In this document: in pieces, positions 49,601 through 56,775 of the stretch
Layout: each line of letters opens with the position of its first letter
How positions within the stretch are numbered: position 1 is the first letter of the stretch
Assembly: GCF_900100455.1 (NCBI RefSeq)
Contig: NZ_FNCV01000001.1
Span: forward strand, 351,093-415,092
Length of the DNA stretch: 64,000 nt
DNA from: Roseospirillum parvum
GTDB taxonomy: Bacteria > Pseudomonadota > Alphaproteobacteria > Rhodospirillales > Rhodospirillaceae
Reading direction: 5' to 3'
Notes under the pieces: generated by a model
The model's input: only the letters and a program-made list of their open reading frames with translations
Told to the model about the DNA's origin: nothing
The model's database searches: none
Translations under genes and position numbers: made by a program

Positions 49601-51097
49601 GCCGACGTCACCGACAGCTTCGCCTACACCATCCAGGACGCCGACGGCTCGACCGACGATGCCACCTTGAGCATCGACATCGAGGACGCGCCGCACGCCG
49701 TCAACGACGTGGCCTTTGCCGAGGCGGCGCACTGGGAGGTCGACGGCACGGTGACCGGGTCGGTGACGGTGGACGGGGCCCCGCAGTGGGTTCCCGATGG
49801 CGGTCCGTTGACGCCGAGCAGCACCGGTTGGGTGAACGACAACAGCAGCAGCGATGTTTGGGCGTTTATTTTTCCTATCAGCAGCAGTTCTGATGGGGCC
49901 GTCTCTGGAGAGTCGGGAAGCTTCACGGTGCCGGCGGGGAGCATTCCGCCGGGTGGCATTACCGTCAGCTATGATGTGGATGTTCACAATCAGTTCCAGA
50001 GCTGGGGAGACCGCTGGCAGGTGACGCTGCAAAAGGAGGTGTCCTCGGGCAACTGGCAGGATGTCTCCGGCCAGGGAACGGGCTGGTCGAGTGGTGGTGA
50101 TGCCTCGGGGCTGAGCATGGACATCGCCGATCCCGGGACGTATCGACTTCAGCTGAGCGTCGACAACCAGACCTTTGACGGCAACGCCAAGGTCAAGGTG
50201 AAGAACATCGAGGTTCAGCTTTACGAACAGGTTGCCGGGACGCCCCAGACCTTCACCGCCCAGACCCGCGACCTGTCCTGGGTGGCGGCGATGGTGGCCG
50301 GCAATGTGCTGACCGACGGTGTCGACGACCTGGGCGCGGAGGGCGCCTCGATCAGCGGCGCGGTGAAGGGCGATGTCGACAACGACAGCACCCCGACCGA
50401 GCTGACCTCGCCGATCGTGCCGGATACCGACGGCGTGATCAGCATCACTGGCGATCACGGCGTGCTGACCCTCTACACCCAGGTCTACGACGGCCATGTC
50501 GCCGGTGACTACGAGTACCAGGCCGACGCCGATGCCCCGACCGGGGTGAGCGAGGTGTTCACCTACCAGATCGAGCAGGATGACGGGGATTTCGACACCG
50601 CCACCCTGACCATCGACCTGGCGGACGCCTACGAGGCGCCGTTCATCACCGACACCTCGAACGGTGGCGCCGACGACAACGTCATCGCCGGCACCAACGA
50701 AGACGACGTGCTGATCGGCGATCAGGCAGTGGCCGAGATCATGACCGGCGGGGCTGGCGACGACGTCTTCGTCGTCGGCGATGGCGACACCATCACCGAC
50801 TTCAAGTTCGACATCGACGGTGATCTCGGTTCCGGCAGCAACGAACATGACGCGGTCAACCTCGACGCCCTGTTCGAGGCCCTGGACCCGACCGGCAACC
50901 TCGACCACGGCGACGTGTCCACCGTTGGCGGTGGCGGCGACTTCACCGTCAGCGCGGCGGACGACAATAACGATGGTACCTTCACGGTGACGGTCACGGG
51001 TGGCAGTAGCAGCGCCCAGTTCGATGTGACCCAGTCCGACCTGGACGCCGACCAGTTGGCCCAGCTGATCGCCAGCCAGAACAACGACACCGCCTGA
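34607..51097 (+). CDS. Giant type I-secreted adhesin 2 with VWA domain
   Basis: 5496 aa, extremely acidic. The N-terminal module (about 1-165) and next domain (about 200-400) match giant protein 1. About eight tandem repeats of 150-200 residues follow (about 1065-2430), each with EDDGEEDGA-like, QSEGI..I.L.H.GQGSF and DDSTDF motifs; two (1228-1385, 1386-1543) are almost identical. Further cadherin/VCBS-like domains follow, then a DUF4114-like domain (about 3780-3908, GYYVIGDDGQ, FFIIKQGADNG, FEDGADTDYSDVQ). A VWA domain (about 4705-4915) has MIDAS residues DVSGS from Asp4712 and FISDGRP. An atypical module lies at about 5043-5205. The C-terminus has only degenerate RTX (AGGAGDDVF-like) before DGDTITDF and the secretion target. 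LapA-like adhesion is the best guess. Start ATG 34607 after GAAGAGGGG. Confidence 0.85.
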   Translation: MVDRIDTTGSETLTETEIDAAPESGADTAVNSQLAQAAGEDLGAILEGGAGLNVPEAVTLPGAGERVVVPAGPGVTYQIDAPSATYAQEGPSLVVQTAQGDVVLQDFFVIADTGLPPALSLADGAVISAEQIIAGIDGFDPDAVAAAAGGGAGGGGGGASFGAYDPGNLGDGLNQLDLLGDLDLAFGTLSETEEVGVDLAEGALLVSFLTGRTDVDVPDELPDDFNESGDDDYDPTWVEGQYGGIFEDSMPNADEGWYASAYGRLVVTLVPADNETFLPGSNLGITPDAELFFAGDQDDYPTPADLAGGVIDLETIRETYDGWLLVIGEPGSPDAQIVFPNGAGQFFVSVDDINQIYVIPPEHSDVDVPFNVEAAIIDPDSGDIAPISGAGTAILDAVADKATFDGLTGEEGLDPGQGQTDEPVLVENSEDTPFTMASPTGYELPGTVTPVGGIVVDMIGLNGVRVVGQLSASGLFEGFAPEGQNEVEIGSFTSLADVVAALGGGLQSFAARLTIEDGDTAAGDFDDGDVTLLVNGVDLGNWSDVTTVTTNGSGTVTGAEHQGFGDDDLDTGWFSTADSGVLSALFSSMSGSGALGFSLYDADTPGDNYYDFTQGVDGGLVDIGSDLGVVGQVANYDVADPDIAVTGLTEDNAYDTGSDDADGTDNWLDADDGDADTSFYNIGFTTQTPDQDGSESISRVELDFSQLEYDLGEGSELLYGGQTLADGDFVQLVATVADADGNLSPQLVWAEVTFSQGDNDGTATFTIYSDHPDNGGAPLVDHSTDPGVRSDSDLRVVEIDFSQGVGGQIYTQAFTEGGGQSITDYGLQIGLPQHLDDDFDFQATVTTNDFPTDDELVDLGSSADPTANPAADDTMDNNQALSQATFQVEIKAVADQVGFTGPETTTFNEDDGVTGAQGAETGVDDGYGMTIPMVMTASLEDRDGSELVRSVVLTRQDGDDEARFVDGEGEPVESGDTLTINGLQYEATLSNDGRSLTLTLVSDDSAGAAQDFVLDGEIGVQLSIDDSSDFSVQYDVTTQEVFPDDDNTSGDPIAHEYETTSTTIDYTVTGVVGEAALTATDATVQEDDGEEDGAEDGGVIVDVDIQAATQDQDLDGERSEAITQVTLTHTGQGAFVLPDGAEVGGTVEIDGHTATIESWTATEVVLSFAKSENVQGIDLDDVKVAVGNDDSTDFDITAVVETTEYDDDDNMAETTTAQITQHVEVQGVAETVAGGFDEQATWTYSEDDGEEDGATDGGVSVDVAFAVSTQDLDAAGEQSEGISKIVLTHDGQGSFEVSDAFVAAYPTATAVVSADGKTLTIEFSAPNDIESVDLSGLVSVELGNDDSTDFGIDATVTSTEYDDNGGTVALASKDTEFHQDVVIEGVAETVAGGFDEQATWTYSEDDGEEDGATDGGVSVDVAFAVSTQDLDAAGEQSEGISKIVLTHDGQGSFEVSDAFVAAYPTATAVVSADGKTLTIEFSAPNDIESVDLSGLVSVELGDDDSTDFGLDATVTSTEYDDNGGTVALVTKDTEFHQDVVIEGVAETAAGGFKAADDEGGVTWTFQEDGGDTNGYRDGSWTAADKGVVVPVAFATATQDDDGSEQSEGISQVVLSHTGQGSFVVDESGLAEAFEGISGVTVTYNNDGSVTIAFDTPDAVEAVDLTDFVSIHLGRDDSTDFTINADVTTVEYDDNGGTVALASKVTHFDQDVTVEGVAETASEWFNYGDDDVRATVAEDDGEGDGATDGGVSVDVWYGTSTNDEDAAGEKSEGVYQIVLTQDSDGGSFALADATDNGDGTHTVTITVTMADGTSQDVEATATITGTADGESLTLTFDTPYIGLVSAYHLSQVVSVELVDDDSSDFTLTGQTVTIEYDDDAELADGTTNSDIATSDNTHTTAPVEQAITVEGVAETAALDTNWQGASEDHDDDDSTPAAWVVQEDAGNAVGGGSAGDGGVEVPLSITAATQDEDQSGEQSEAITEIELTHTGQGAFQFTDKDGTTYTEGSGSTTITVDGTDHAVDYAFDGSGSLTLSFPDDAVDGPQMLQSIDLTDHVLVKVGNDDSTDFDITATVQTTEYDDDEGGSVATGRETASTSITQHVIVEGVAETAAGGFNADGTWTFEEDGGSRRADNGVIVAVDFQAQTQDDDGAEQSEGITRIVVEQTSGTGEFTDAAGNELPATLTIGGVEWTVDVSGPMGDQTLTLTYAGTGNSQVQSVDLNGVIAVTVGGDDSDNVTLNATVTTTEYDDDGGSVAVASRDTEFGPQTATLTPVADRPDFDGARTGTEDEWIALDLTDGASTNDEDAESEQSESIVQYRVGDFDAIEGLGAGVKYTDDNGDVHEYFYTGSTLGWVESVNGGIPLPSNDLDGNLKLSPAEAATFQVKAPWNSDEDFTLKVGVRVKDVDEDGDGNDKKWFNNDLTVEVDSVADAGVGLILLPGGYVNEDGSITPQITGVFPDSDGSEEHILYLAVPEGWSVVNANGWTLVDDANSSYDGQYMLDVTSQGYVVGAAAPTLAPPADSDVDATLSVTMLSRELNAEGSYNETVNDIATTPVSRLIVVDADADMPTDVSGDADYPEDYTAAAPGGETTVSVTATFGDYEDGSETHYVAVELPEGWGYSGGYDTWDGVGPYAGTTFVLIPVDNADIADGGGTVSVPLTMTVPENVADSTKVELTVLAGAVETLTGDHEPEWWASDNVAIANGTATVIIDPADPGAPGDPGDPNNPNDPPTNNDYGYVGGAIAFEDGDSPETPVQIDGDNAYAVSFTPFVDDTSGTEHNAAESIEAVTVGTYSGGTLYATSDGVTFTALAAGDTFTPDQELFFVPAENDSDADLSIPLTLSLVDPDSGATAEVPSYITVVMDAVADMPTIGASAGDETAGVERLLSLSYSGDAGDTDSMASAWSAAGVSVSPVTWTIPTISGTNVNVAVLPGTDFGSKNLNFTLGNGNTPNTALHGQWQYSGFAVNHGDMDIDNGEIDTLDGNDANAVEAIRLTFDDPMDQVTVDLGALFGDLENENAPYDAQYHEKALIIAYDAEGNEVARTTVEGTVNGLASGTLTAPEGQSIAAVMVSPLNDGAGLSGHNSDFLVTGVSGVAHVDEETCTTDTVWVDEGAQVTVTLTATFGDVVDGSESHYMAVLLPDGLTLASTPANSTTIPVGPDGLELPDGRTLPEGNYLLINVDDQLGANDTVNPTSATLSLLLNAAEVPETTDVRVGVWGVAAETTLTGAEPTGDNNLAVTEGACVGITIDSGPDIEDAENELDEGGNTVSGDLFDESAANTDGFGGDAVMTSITVGGVTYPLADGQTITVTTPIGGTLKVSSDGSYTYTSPMVHDHDDDSFTASDDYVPEEFGFTVTDPSGSTASGTLTIDVNDIDPETGSNPAKTVYDDATEGTQEASGTLAFDHVDGAAITEFSFDGKTASADSWTVDGSGNVTLTGDWFEVKVNPETGAYTFTQTGPYDHAEGDASKELSLDYTVQDVDNGSDDGSVKITVMDDEPVAEDDDNSVVEGQSVAGNVLTNDDGGADTPATVTEIGGSALNFNQTHGGTTGWAKVEGTYGDLFIKADGSYDYVADANLDNATGVKDSFTYTLEDADGDTDTAILTIDISDGTGPSVSAPAGDTLSLTVDEAALDATGTEPASDDETDSGSITFSAGSDQIISIAFADPSASTPVVDGLDDAANIVWSLESGDLVGKIGGTTVLTLALSDVDTPVAVGASEEVTVTATLNAAWAHENNVNVDTLTVSGVQVVATDTDGDTATAEVGVEVLDDAPEVQSCVITNWGGEASWNNSFGYYVIGDDGQPVADSYQVIWANASNANIGESVTIEGYSEDQIGFFIIKQGADNGISDGQTVDPTTSGLILVSASSTVQPGEDYVPASAPGEHLYFEDGADTDYSDVQVSVQWQAVGGGFVDEDDLPDGTSPDSAALAVSGDLVDTVDFGADGPASAGGGYSFNPDVAGTSITVDGTTIHIEQDSGVIFGCLTDGDLSSAVFSVSLDGSGGYTFTLLDNLPHTTGSGENVAAISIPDLIRYTDSDGDFVDGDFSMFVIDDVPTADLAASGATSIAEDAAGTLTGTWEAPLGADGAGSLTFTVDGQTQTMGTTALTFTVANAGVLTVSPDGTWSLDPSLNGDNATGVSFDMTVTATDADGDTAEDTLTLTVTDGEGPSVSDPSAGPLELTLDDADTDGGSDDTDSGSVTFQAGSDNIVTIGFAVPATGDITVDGMDGTALTWAVTTGGELIGYTTDSSDPEITLTLGGASSAAAGGSAVVNVTATLSDALKHELGTGDITIGGIGIKAADTDGDIATANVALTVTDDVPEVTGTLDKQEINEADLSGGPVTLTAQALPGVDYGADGAGGLTIDASLDGTNSGYSLSDGTPILFDVDGDTLKGVTAGGTEAFSLTVHDNGTYDFTLSAALKHPSNNDADTLTLSFADAIVASDSDQDTAPMDFAIDVVDDIYGAAAGPLSYTVTEGDTLTIPITDLFSDASSMDGWKGWSVWRQFSGSLDWDNGADGVTGTADDQLVFTNVSVAGQNLAGTVTLTDGDGDVASKSFTVTVLPDNNPPEAVDDAASIVQGGAPISFNVLDGTASSGNVADSDPDGDTVSVTTTTVYGQYGYATIDATSGATTYTLYTAGNIPAGAPAGAEVANPADGQTLTDTLTYTISDGSLTDDGQITIDIGDATPVAFDNTNSVAAEVQDQVKLVLTLDVSGSMGYQIDPLTGQYTTPNGSAGSPNRLETLKVAVAQLLASYEATGADVSVDIVTFSSGASLLGSYASDGSGDGTIADAISAVQGLSANGSTDYDDALEASVDAGLDSDTIMYFISDGRPTAGDDQTAGGSLMFGQDPSTWANGATVHAVGINMGSAYIDNLNAIDNTGPDGSSDAKNVPDDLAQLTTILLATVPGTTSGNLLVDLPDADEGASDLGGADGFPASGNVLTEVAGFGIGDSAGATNGGYTLISTDGAEVLQIGSDNGLLTVNLRTGDYSYTAKSGVADVTDSFAYTIQDADGSTDDATLSIDIEDAPHAVNDVAFAEAAHWEVDGTVTGSVTVDGAPQWVPDGGPLTPSSTGWVNDNSSSDVWAFIFPISSSSDGAVSGESGSFTVPAGSIPPGGITVSYDVDVHNQFQSWGDRWQVTLQKEVSSGNWQDVSGQGTGWSSGGDASGLSMDIADPGTYRLQLSVDNQTFDGNAKVKVKNIEVQLYEQVAGTPQTFTAQTRDLSWVAAMVAGNVLTDGVDDLGAEGASISGAVKGDVDNDSTPTELTSPIVPDTDGVISITGDHGVLTLYTQVYDGHVAGDYEYQADADAPTGVSEVFTYQIEQDDGDFDTATLTIDLADAYEAPFITDTSNGGADDNVIAGTNEDDVLIGDQAVAEIMTGGAGDDVFVVGDGDTITDFKFDIDGDLGSGSNEHDAVNLDALFEALDPTGNLDHGDVSTVGGGGDFTVSAADDNNDGTFTVTVTGGSSSAQFDVTQSDLDADQLAQLIASQNNDTA
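37801..41900 (+). repeat. Tandem ~158-residue repeat block inside giant gene 2
   Basis: Successive units usually begin VEGVAETxAGGF and contain QSEGI, DDSTDF and TEYDD(D/N)G motifs. The units at 38287-38760 and 38761-39234 have an exact 474-base period and differ at only a few positions, indicating a recent tandem duplication. The flanking units are more diverged. Unit length varies from about 158 to 195 residues. Confidence 0.85.
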
Positions 51098-51127
51098 TCC
51101 CCACCCGGATCATCGGCCCACACCATC

Positions 51128-51370
51128 AAGGGGCGGCTCTTCGGAGCCGCCCCTTATCTTTCGGGTAACCGGGGGCGGCTCTTCGGAACCGCCCCTTTTT
51201 TCGTTCGGGTAACCGGGGGCGGCTCTTCGGAGCCGCCCCTTTTTTCGTTCGGGTAATTGGGGCAGCTCTTCGGAGCCGCCCCTTTCTTCGTTCGGGTAAT
51301 TGGGGCGGCTCTTCGGCGCCGCCCCATTTCTTTCAGGCAACCGGAACACGGCCCTTCGGCGCCGCCCCAT
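51128..51370 (+). terminator. Array of about six tandem terminator-like hairpins
   Basis: Starting 31 bases after the giant gene 2 stop, a unit of about 43 bases is repeated: ggggcggct-cttcgg-agccgcccc, a T-rich run, then cgggtaa. Stems centre near 51141, 51183, 51227, 51270 and 51313, with a degenerate sixth near 51356. Each of units 1-5 has a 9-11 bp stem and a T-tract (tttttt in units 2 and 3). Compensating and single-base changes exist between units. Function as serial transcription terminators is inferred. Confidence 0.9.
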
Positions 51371-51595
51371 TCCCGGTGTGGCGGAGGCAGGCGGGCGGGC
51401 GTGTGACAACACCTTTTCAGGGTCGCGCAAAGTTCACGCTTCGCCCGTTGCGGGTTTCCCGGCTTGGGCGTTTCCTTTCCCGGCCCAAGGCCCGCGTCCG
51501 AAGGGGGCGCCTGCACGACCAGGTGCACCCGGCCGGCGCGGCTCTCTTGCCGGCGCCTCCGGTGCCGGAAGTCCCCCATCTCACGGAGACAAACC
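51371..51595. other. Leader region before phoX
   Basis: 225 bases between the hairpin array and the phosphatase start. No clear Pho box (paired CTGTCAT-like sites) was found. The ribosome site is GGAG, 8 bases before the ATG. No other structure was recognised. Confidence 0.4.
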
Positions 51596-53659
51596 ATGTC
51601 CGAGACCCTGACCTGGAGCGAGATGCTCGATCAGGACGACGATACCCCGACCAACCCGTCGACCCGCCGCACCTTCGCCGACATCTTCGCCGACCGCCTG
51701 GCTCGCCTGGGCGAGGGCGACTCGACCATGGCCGTCGGCGCCGGCCTGCTCGCCGCCGGGGCCGTCGGCGGCAGCCTGTTCAGCGGCGCCCTCTCCCGCC
51801 GCGCCCTGCTCAAGGGCACGGCCGCCACCGCCGCCGTGGCTGGTCTGGCTGGCGGGGCCGGGGTCGCCCTGGGCGCCCGCCCGGCCGAGGCCGCGGCCGG
51901 CGAAAGCAGCCTGACCTTCCCGCCGCTGCCCCACAGCTACGACGCCAACAGCCACGTTGCCGACGGCTACGAGATCCAGACCCTGATCCGCTGGGGCGAT
52001 CCGGTGGTCGCCGGGGCGCCCGAGTTCGACCCGATGAACCAGTCGGCCGCCGCCCAGGCCAAGCAGTTCGGCTACAACAACGACTTCGTTGCCTTCATGC
52101 CGCTGCCGGTGGGCTCCAAGACCCCGGATCACGGCCTGCTCTGCGTCAACCACGAGTACACCAACCCGCACCTGATGTTCCCGGGCATCGCCGATGGCGA
52201 CATCGAGAGCCTGAGCAAGGAGCAGGTGGACATCGAGATGGCCGCCCACGGCCACGCGGTGGTCGAGATCAAGCGCGAGGGCAACACCTGGCAGGTGGTC
52301 AAGGACAGCCCGCTGAACCGCCGCATGACCGCTCTTGAAACCGAGTTCGAGCTGACCGGCCCGGCCGCCGGCACCGACCGCGCCAAGACCAAGGCCGACC
52401 CCTCGGGCACCAAGGTCATCGGCACGGTGAACAACTGCGCCGGCGGCAAGACCCCGTGGGGCACCATCCTGTTCGCCGAGGAGAACTTCCACGGCTACTT
52501 CTGGGGCAATCCGGAAGCCACCGCCGAGGCCGAGAACTACAAGCGCCTGGGCCTGGGCAAGGCGCGCTACGCCTGGGGCAAGTTCCACGACCGCTTCAAC
52601 GTGGATAAGGAGCCCAACGAGCCCAACCGCTTCGGCTGGATGGTCGAGTACGACCCCTACGATCCCACCTCGACCCCCAAGAAGCGCACCACGCTCGGCC
52701 GCTTCAAGCACGAGGGGGCGACCACCGTGCTCAACAAGGACGGCCGCGTGGTGGTCTACGCCGGCGACGACCAGCGCTTCGAGTACGTCTACCGCTTCAT
52801 CACCAAGGGCACCTACAACCCCGATGACCGCGCCGCCAACATGGGCCTCTTGGACGAGGGCACCCTGTCGGTGGCCCGCTTCAACGAGGACGGCTCCATC
52901 GACTGGCTGCCCCTGGTCCACGGCAACGGCCCGCTGACCGCCGAGAACGGCTTCAAGGATCAGGCCGACGTCATGATCGACGTGCGCAAGGCCGCCGACC
53001 TGATGGGCGCCACCCCGATGGACCGCCCGGAAGACGTCGAGCCCAACCCGGTCAACGGCATCATCTACGCCATGATGACCAACAACACCAAGCGCAAGGC
53101 GGACGACCTGAACGTGGTCAACGACCGCGCCGCCAACCGTCATGGCCACGTGGTGGAGATCATCCCGCCGGGCACCGCCGCCGACGGCAACGGCGCCGAG
53201 GCCGACCACACCGCCGACCGCTACACCTGGGACATCTTCCTCAAGGCCGGCAACCCGGCCAAGCCGGAAGACGGCGCCCTGTACGGCGGCGACGTGGGCG
53301 AGAACGGCTGGCTGTCGTGCCCCGACAACGTCGCCTTCGACAGCAAGGGCCGCATCTGGATCGCCACCGACGGCGGGCCCAAGAGCGGCATCGCCGACGG
53401 CGTGTGGGCGGCCGACGTCACCGGCCCGGCGCGCGCCGTCACCCGGCGCTTCTACGCCTGTCCGCAGGGCGCCGAGCTGTGCGGGCCGGAGTTCACCCCG
53501 GACGATGGCGCCTACTTCGCCGCCGTTCAGCACCCGGGCGACGAGAAGGGCAGCACCTTCGACAATCCGTCGACCCGCTGGCCCGACTTCGCCGACAACA
53601 TGCCGCCGCGCCCCGCCGTGCAGGTGGTGGTGAAGAAGGGGGGCGGCGCCATCGGCTGA
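51596..53659 (+). CDS. phoX: PhoX-family alkaline phosphatase (DUF839), Tat-exported
   Basis: 687 aa from ATG 51596. The N-region is long, and the twin-arginine signal SRRALLKGTAATAAVAGLAG starts at residue 67, with cleavage near AEAAAG. The long N-region is usual for PhoX proteins, which release phosphate from organic esters in the periplasm or outside using calcium and iron. Family pieces seen are GFGYNNDFVAFMPL-like YNNDFVAFMPLPVG, LLCVNHEYTNPHLMFPG, RFGWMVEYDPYDPTSTPKKR, YAGDDQRFEYVYRF and SCPDNVAFDSKGRIWIATDG. The frame is open 44 codons upstream but that part lacks a ribosome site. Phosphate regulation is expected but no box was seen. Confidence 0.9.
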   Translation: MSETLTWSEMLDQDDDTPTNPSTRRTFADIFADRLARLGEGDSTMAVGAGLLAAGAVGGSLFSGALSRRALLKGTAATAAVAGLAGGAGVALGARPAEAAAGESSLTFPPLPHSYDANSHVADGYEIQTLIRWGDPVVAGAPEFDPMNQSAAAQAKQFGYNNDFVAFMPLPVGSKTPDHGLLCVNHEYTNPHLMFPGIADGDIESLSKEQVDIEMAAHGHAVVEIKREGNTWQVVKDSPLNRRMTALETEFELTGPAAGTDRAKTKADPSGTKVIGTVNNCAGGKTPWGTILFAEENFHGYFWGNPEATAEAENYKRLGLGKARYAWGKFHDRFNVDKEPNEPNRFGWMVEYDPYDPTSTPKKRTTLGRFKHEGATTVLNKDGRVVVYAGDDQRFEYVYRFITKGTYNPDDRAANMGLLDEGTLSVARFNEDGSIDWLPLVHGNGPLTAENGFKDQADVMIDVRKAADLMGATPMDRPEDVEPNPVNGIIYAMMTNNTKRKADDLNVVNDRAANRHGHVVEIIPPGTAADGNGAEADHTADRYTWDIFLKAGNPAKPEDGALYGGDVGENGWLSCPDNVAFDSKGRIWIATDGGPKSGIADGVWAADVTGPARAVTRRFYACPQGAELCGPEFTPDDGAYFAAVQHPGDEKGSTFDNPSTRWPDFADNMPPRPAVQVVVKKGGGAIG

Positions 53660-53693
53660 TCGGCCCGGTGGATTGAATAAACGTCAATGACGG

Positions 53694-53725
53694 CGGGCCC
53701 CGGAGCTTTCAGGCGCCGGGGCCCG
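53694..53725 (+). terminator. Hairpin between phoX and the rubredoxin-like gene
   Basis: Arms cgggccccgg (53694-53703) / ccggggcccg (53716-53725). The tail is only mildly T-rich, so it may terminate partially or stabilise the phoX message. Confidence 0.5.
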
Positions 53726-53763
53726 TTCGGTTCCGCCTTACCTACCGCAGGGAGACTTTCCCG

Positions 53764-54090
53764 ATGTCGCGTATCGATCCCGCCCGCCGTCGCCTGCTGG
53801 TCGGCCTGCCGGCCCTGCTGGCCGGCGTGGCAACCGGGCTTGGGGCCGGCCCGGCCCGGGCTGCCGCCAAATCGGCCACCAAGCCGGCCTACGACCCCTT
53901 GAATCAGGTCTGGCGCTGCACCTTCAACGAGTGCGACCCCTACTTCTACGTGCCGGCCAAGGGCGACCCGGAGAACATCGTCGGCAGCCACCCCATCCCA
54001 CCCGGCACCGCCTTCGAGGACCTGCCCAAGGACTGGCTGTGCCCGGTCTGTGGGGCGCCCAGGAGCTGGTTCATCAAGGAAAAGGCCTGA
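53764..54090 (+). CDS. Tat-exported rubredoxin-like protein
   Basis: 108-aa protein. The N-terminus has a twin-arginine signal ([20 protein letters not shown], cleavage after ARAAA). The mature part is a rubredoxin-like iron site: Cys52 and Cys57 (spacing C-x4-C, in [13 protein letters not shown]) and Cys93 and Cys96 ([11 protein letters not shown]). The usual rubredoxin spacing is C-x2-C twice, so the first half is unusual. Rubredoxins are normally cytoplasmic electron carriers; export before or after iron insertion is implied here. It lies 104 bases after phoX on the same strand. Partner and function are unknown. Confidence 0.8.
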   Translation: MSRIDPARRRLLVGLPALLAGVATGLGAGPARAAAKSATKPAYDPLNQVWRCTFNECDPYFYVPAKGDPENIVGSHPIPPGTAFEDLPKDWLCPVCGAPRSWFIKEKA

Positions 54091-54093
54091 TCC

Positions 54094-56667
<2,574 letters not shown>

Positions 56668-56775
56668 GGTGGTGTCCCGATCCTCATGACGGTTGGCTCC
56701 CGTGGCGGGAACCTCTGGTTTGATGGATCAGGAGATGTGCCCCCGGCGCCCTTCCCGCAAGCGGCGGGGCGCCGC

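Noticed and set aside
34424-50908. Minus-strand open frame of 5494 codons as a gene
   Set aside because: It is exactly codon-aligned with the sense gene, its composition is what reverse complementing Asp/Thr/Gly codons gives, and the sense gene has a ribosome site, recognisable domains and a terminator array.
51128-51370. CRISPR array
   Set aside because: The repeats are perfect GC stem-loops with T-tracts and only short near-constant spacers, with no cas genes; terminator units explain them.
51371-51595. Pho box before phoX
   Set aside because: Only an isolated tgacaac-like string occurs; no paired 7-base repeats with proper spacing.
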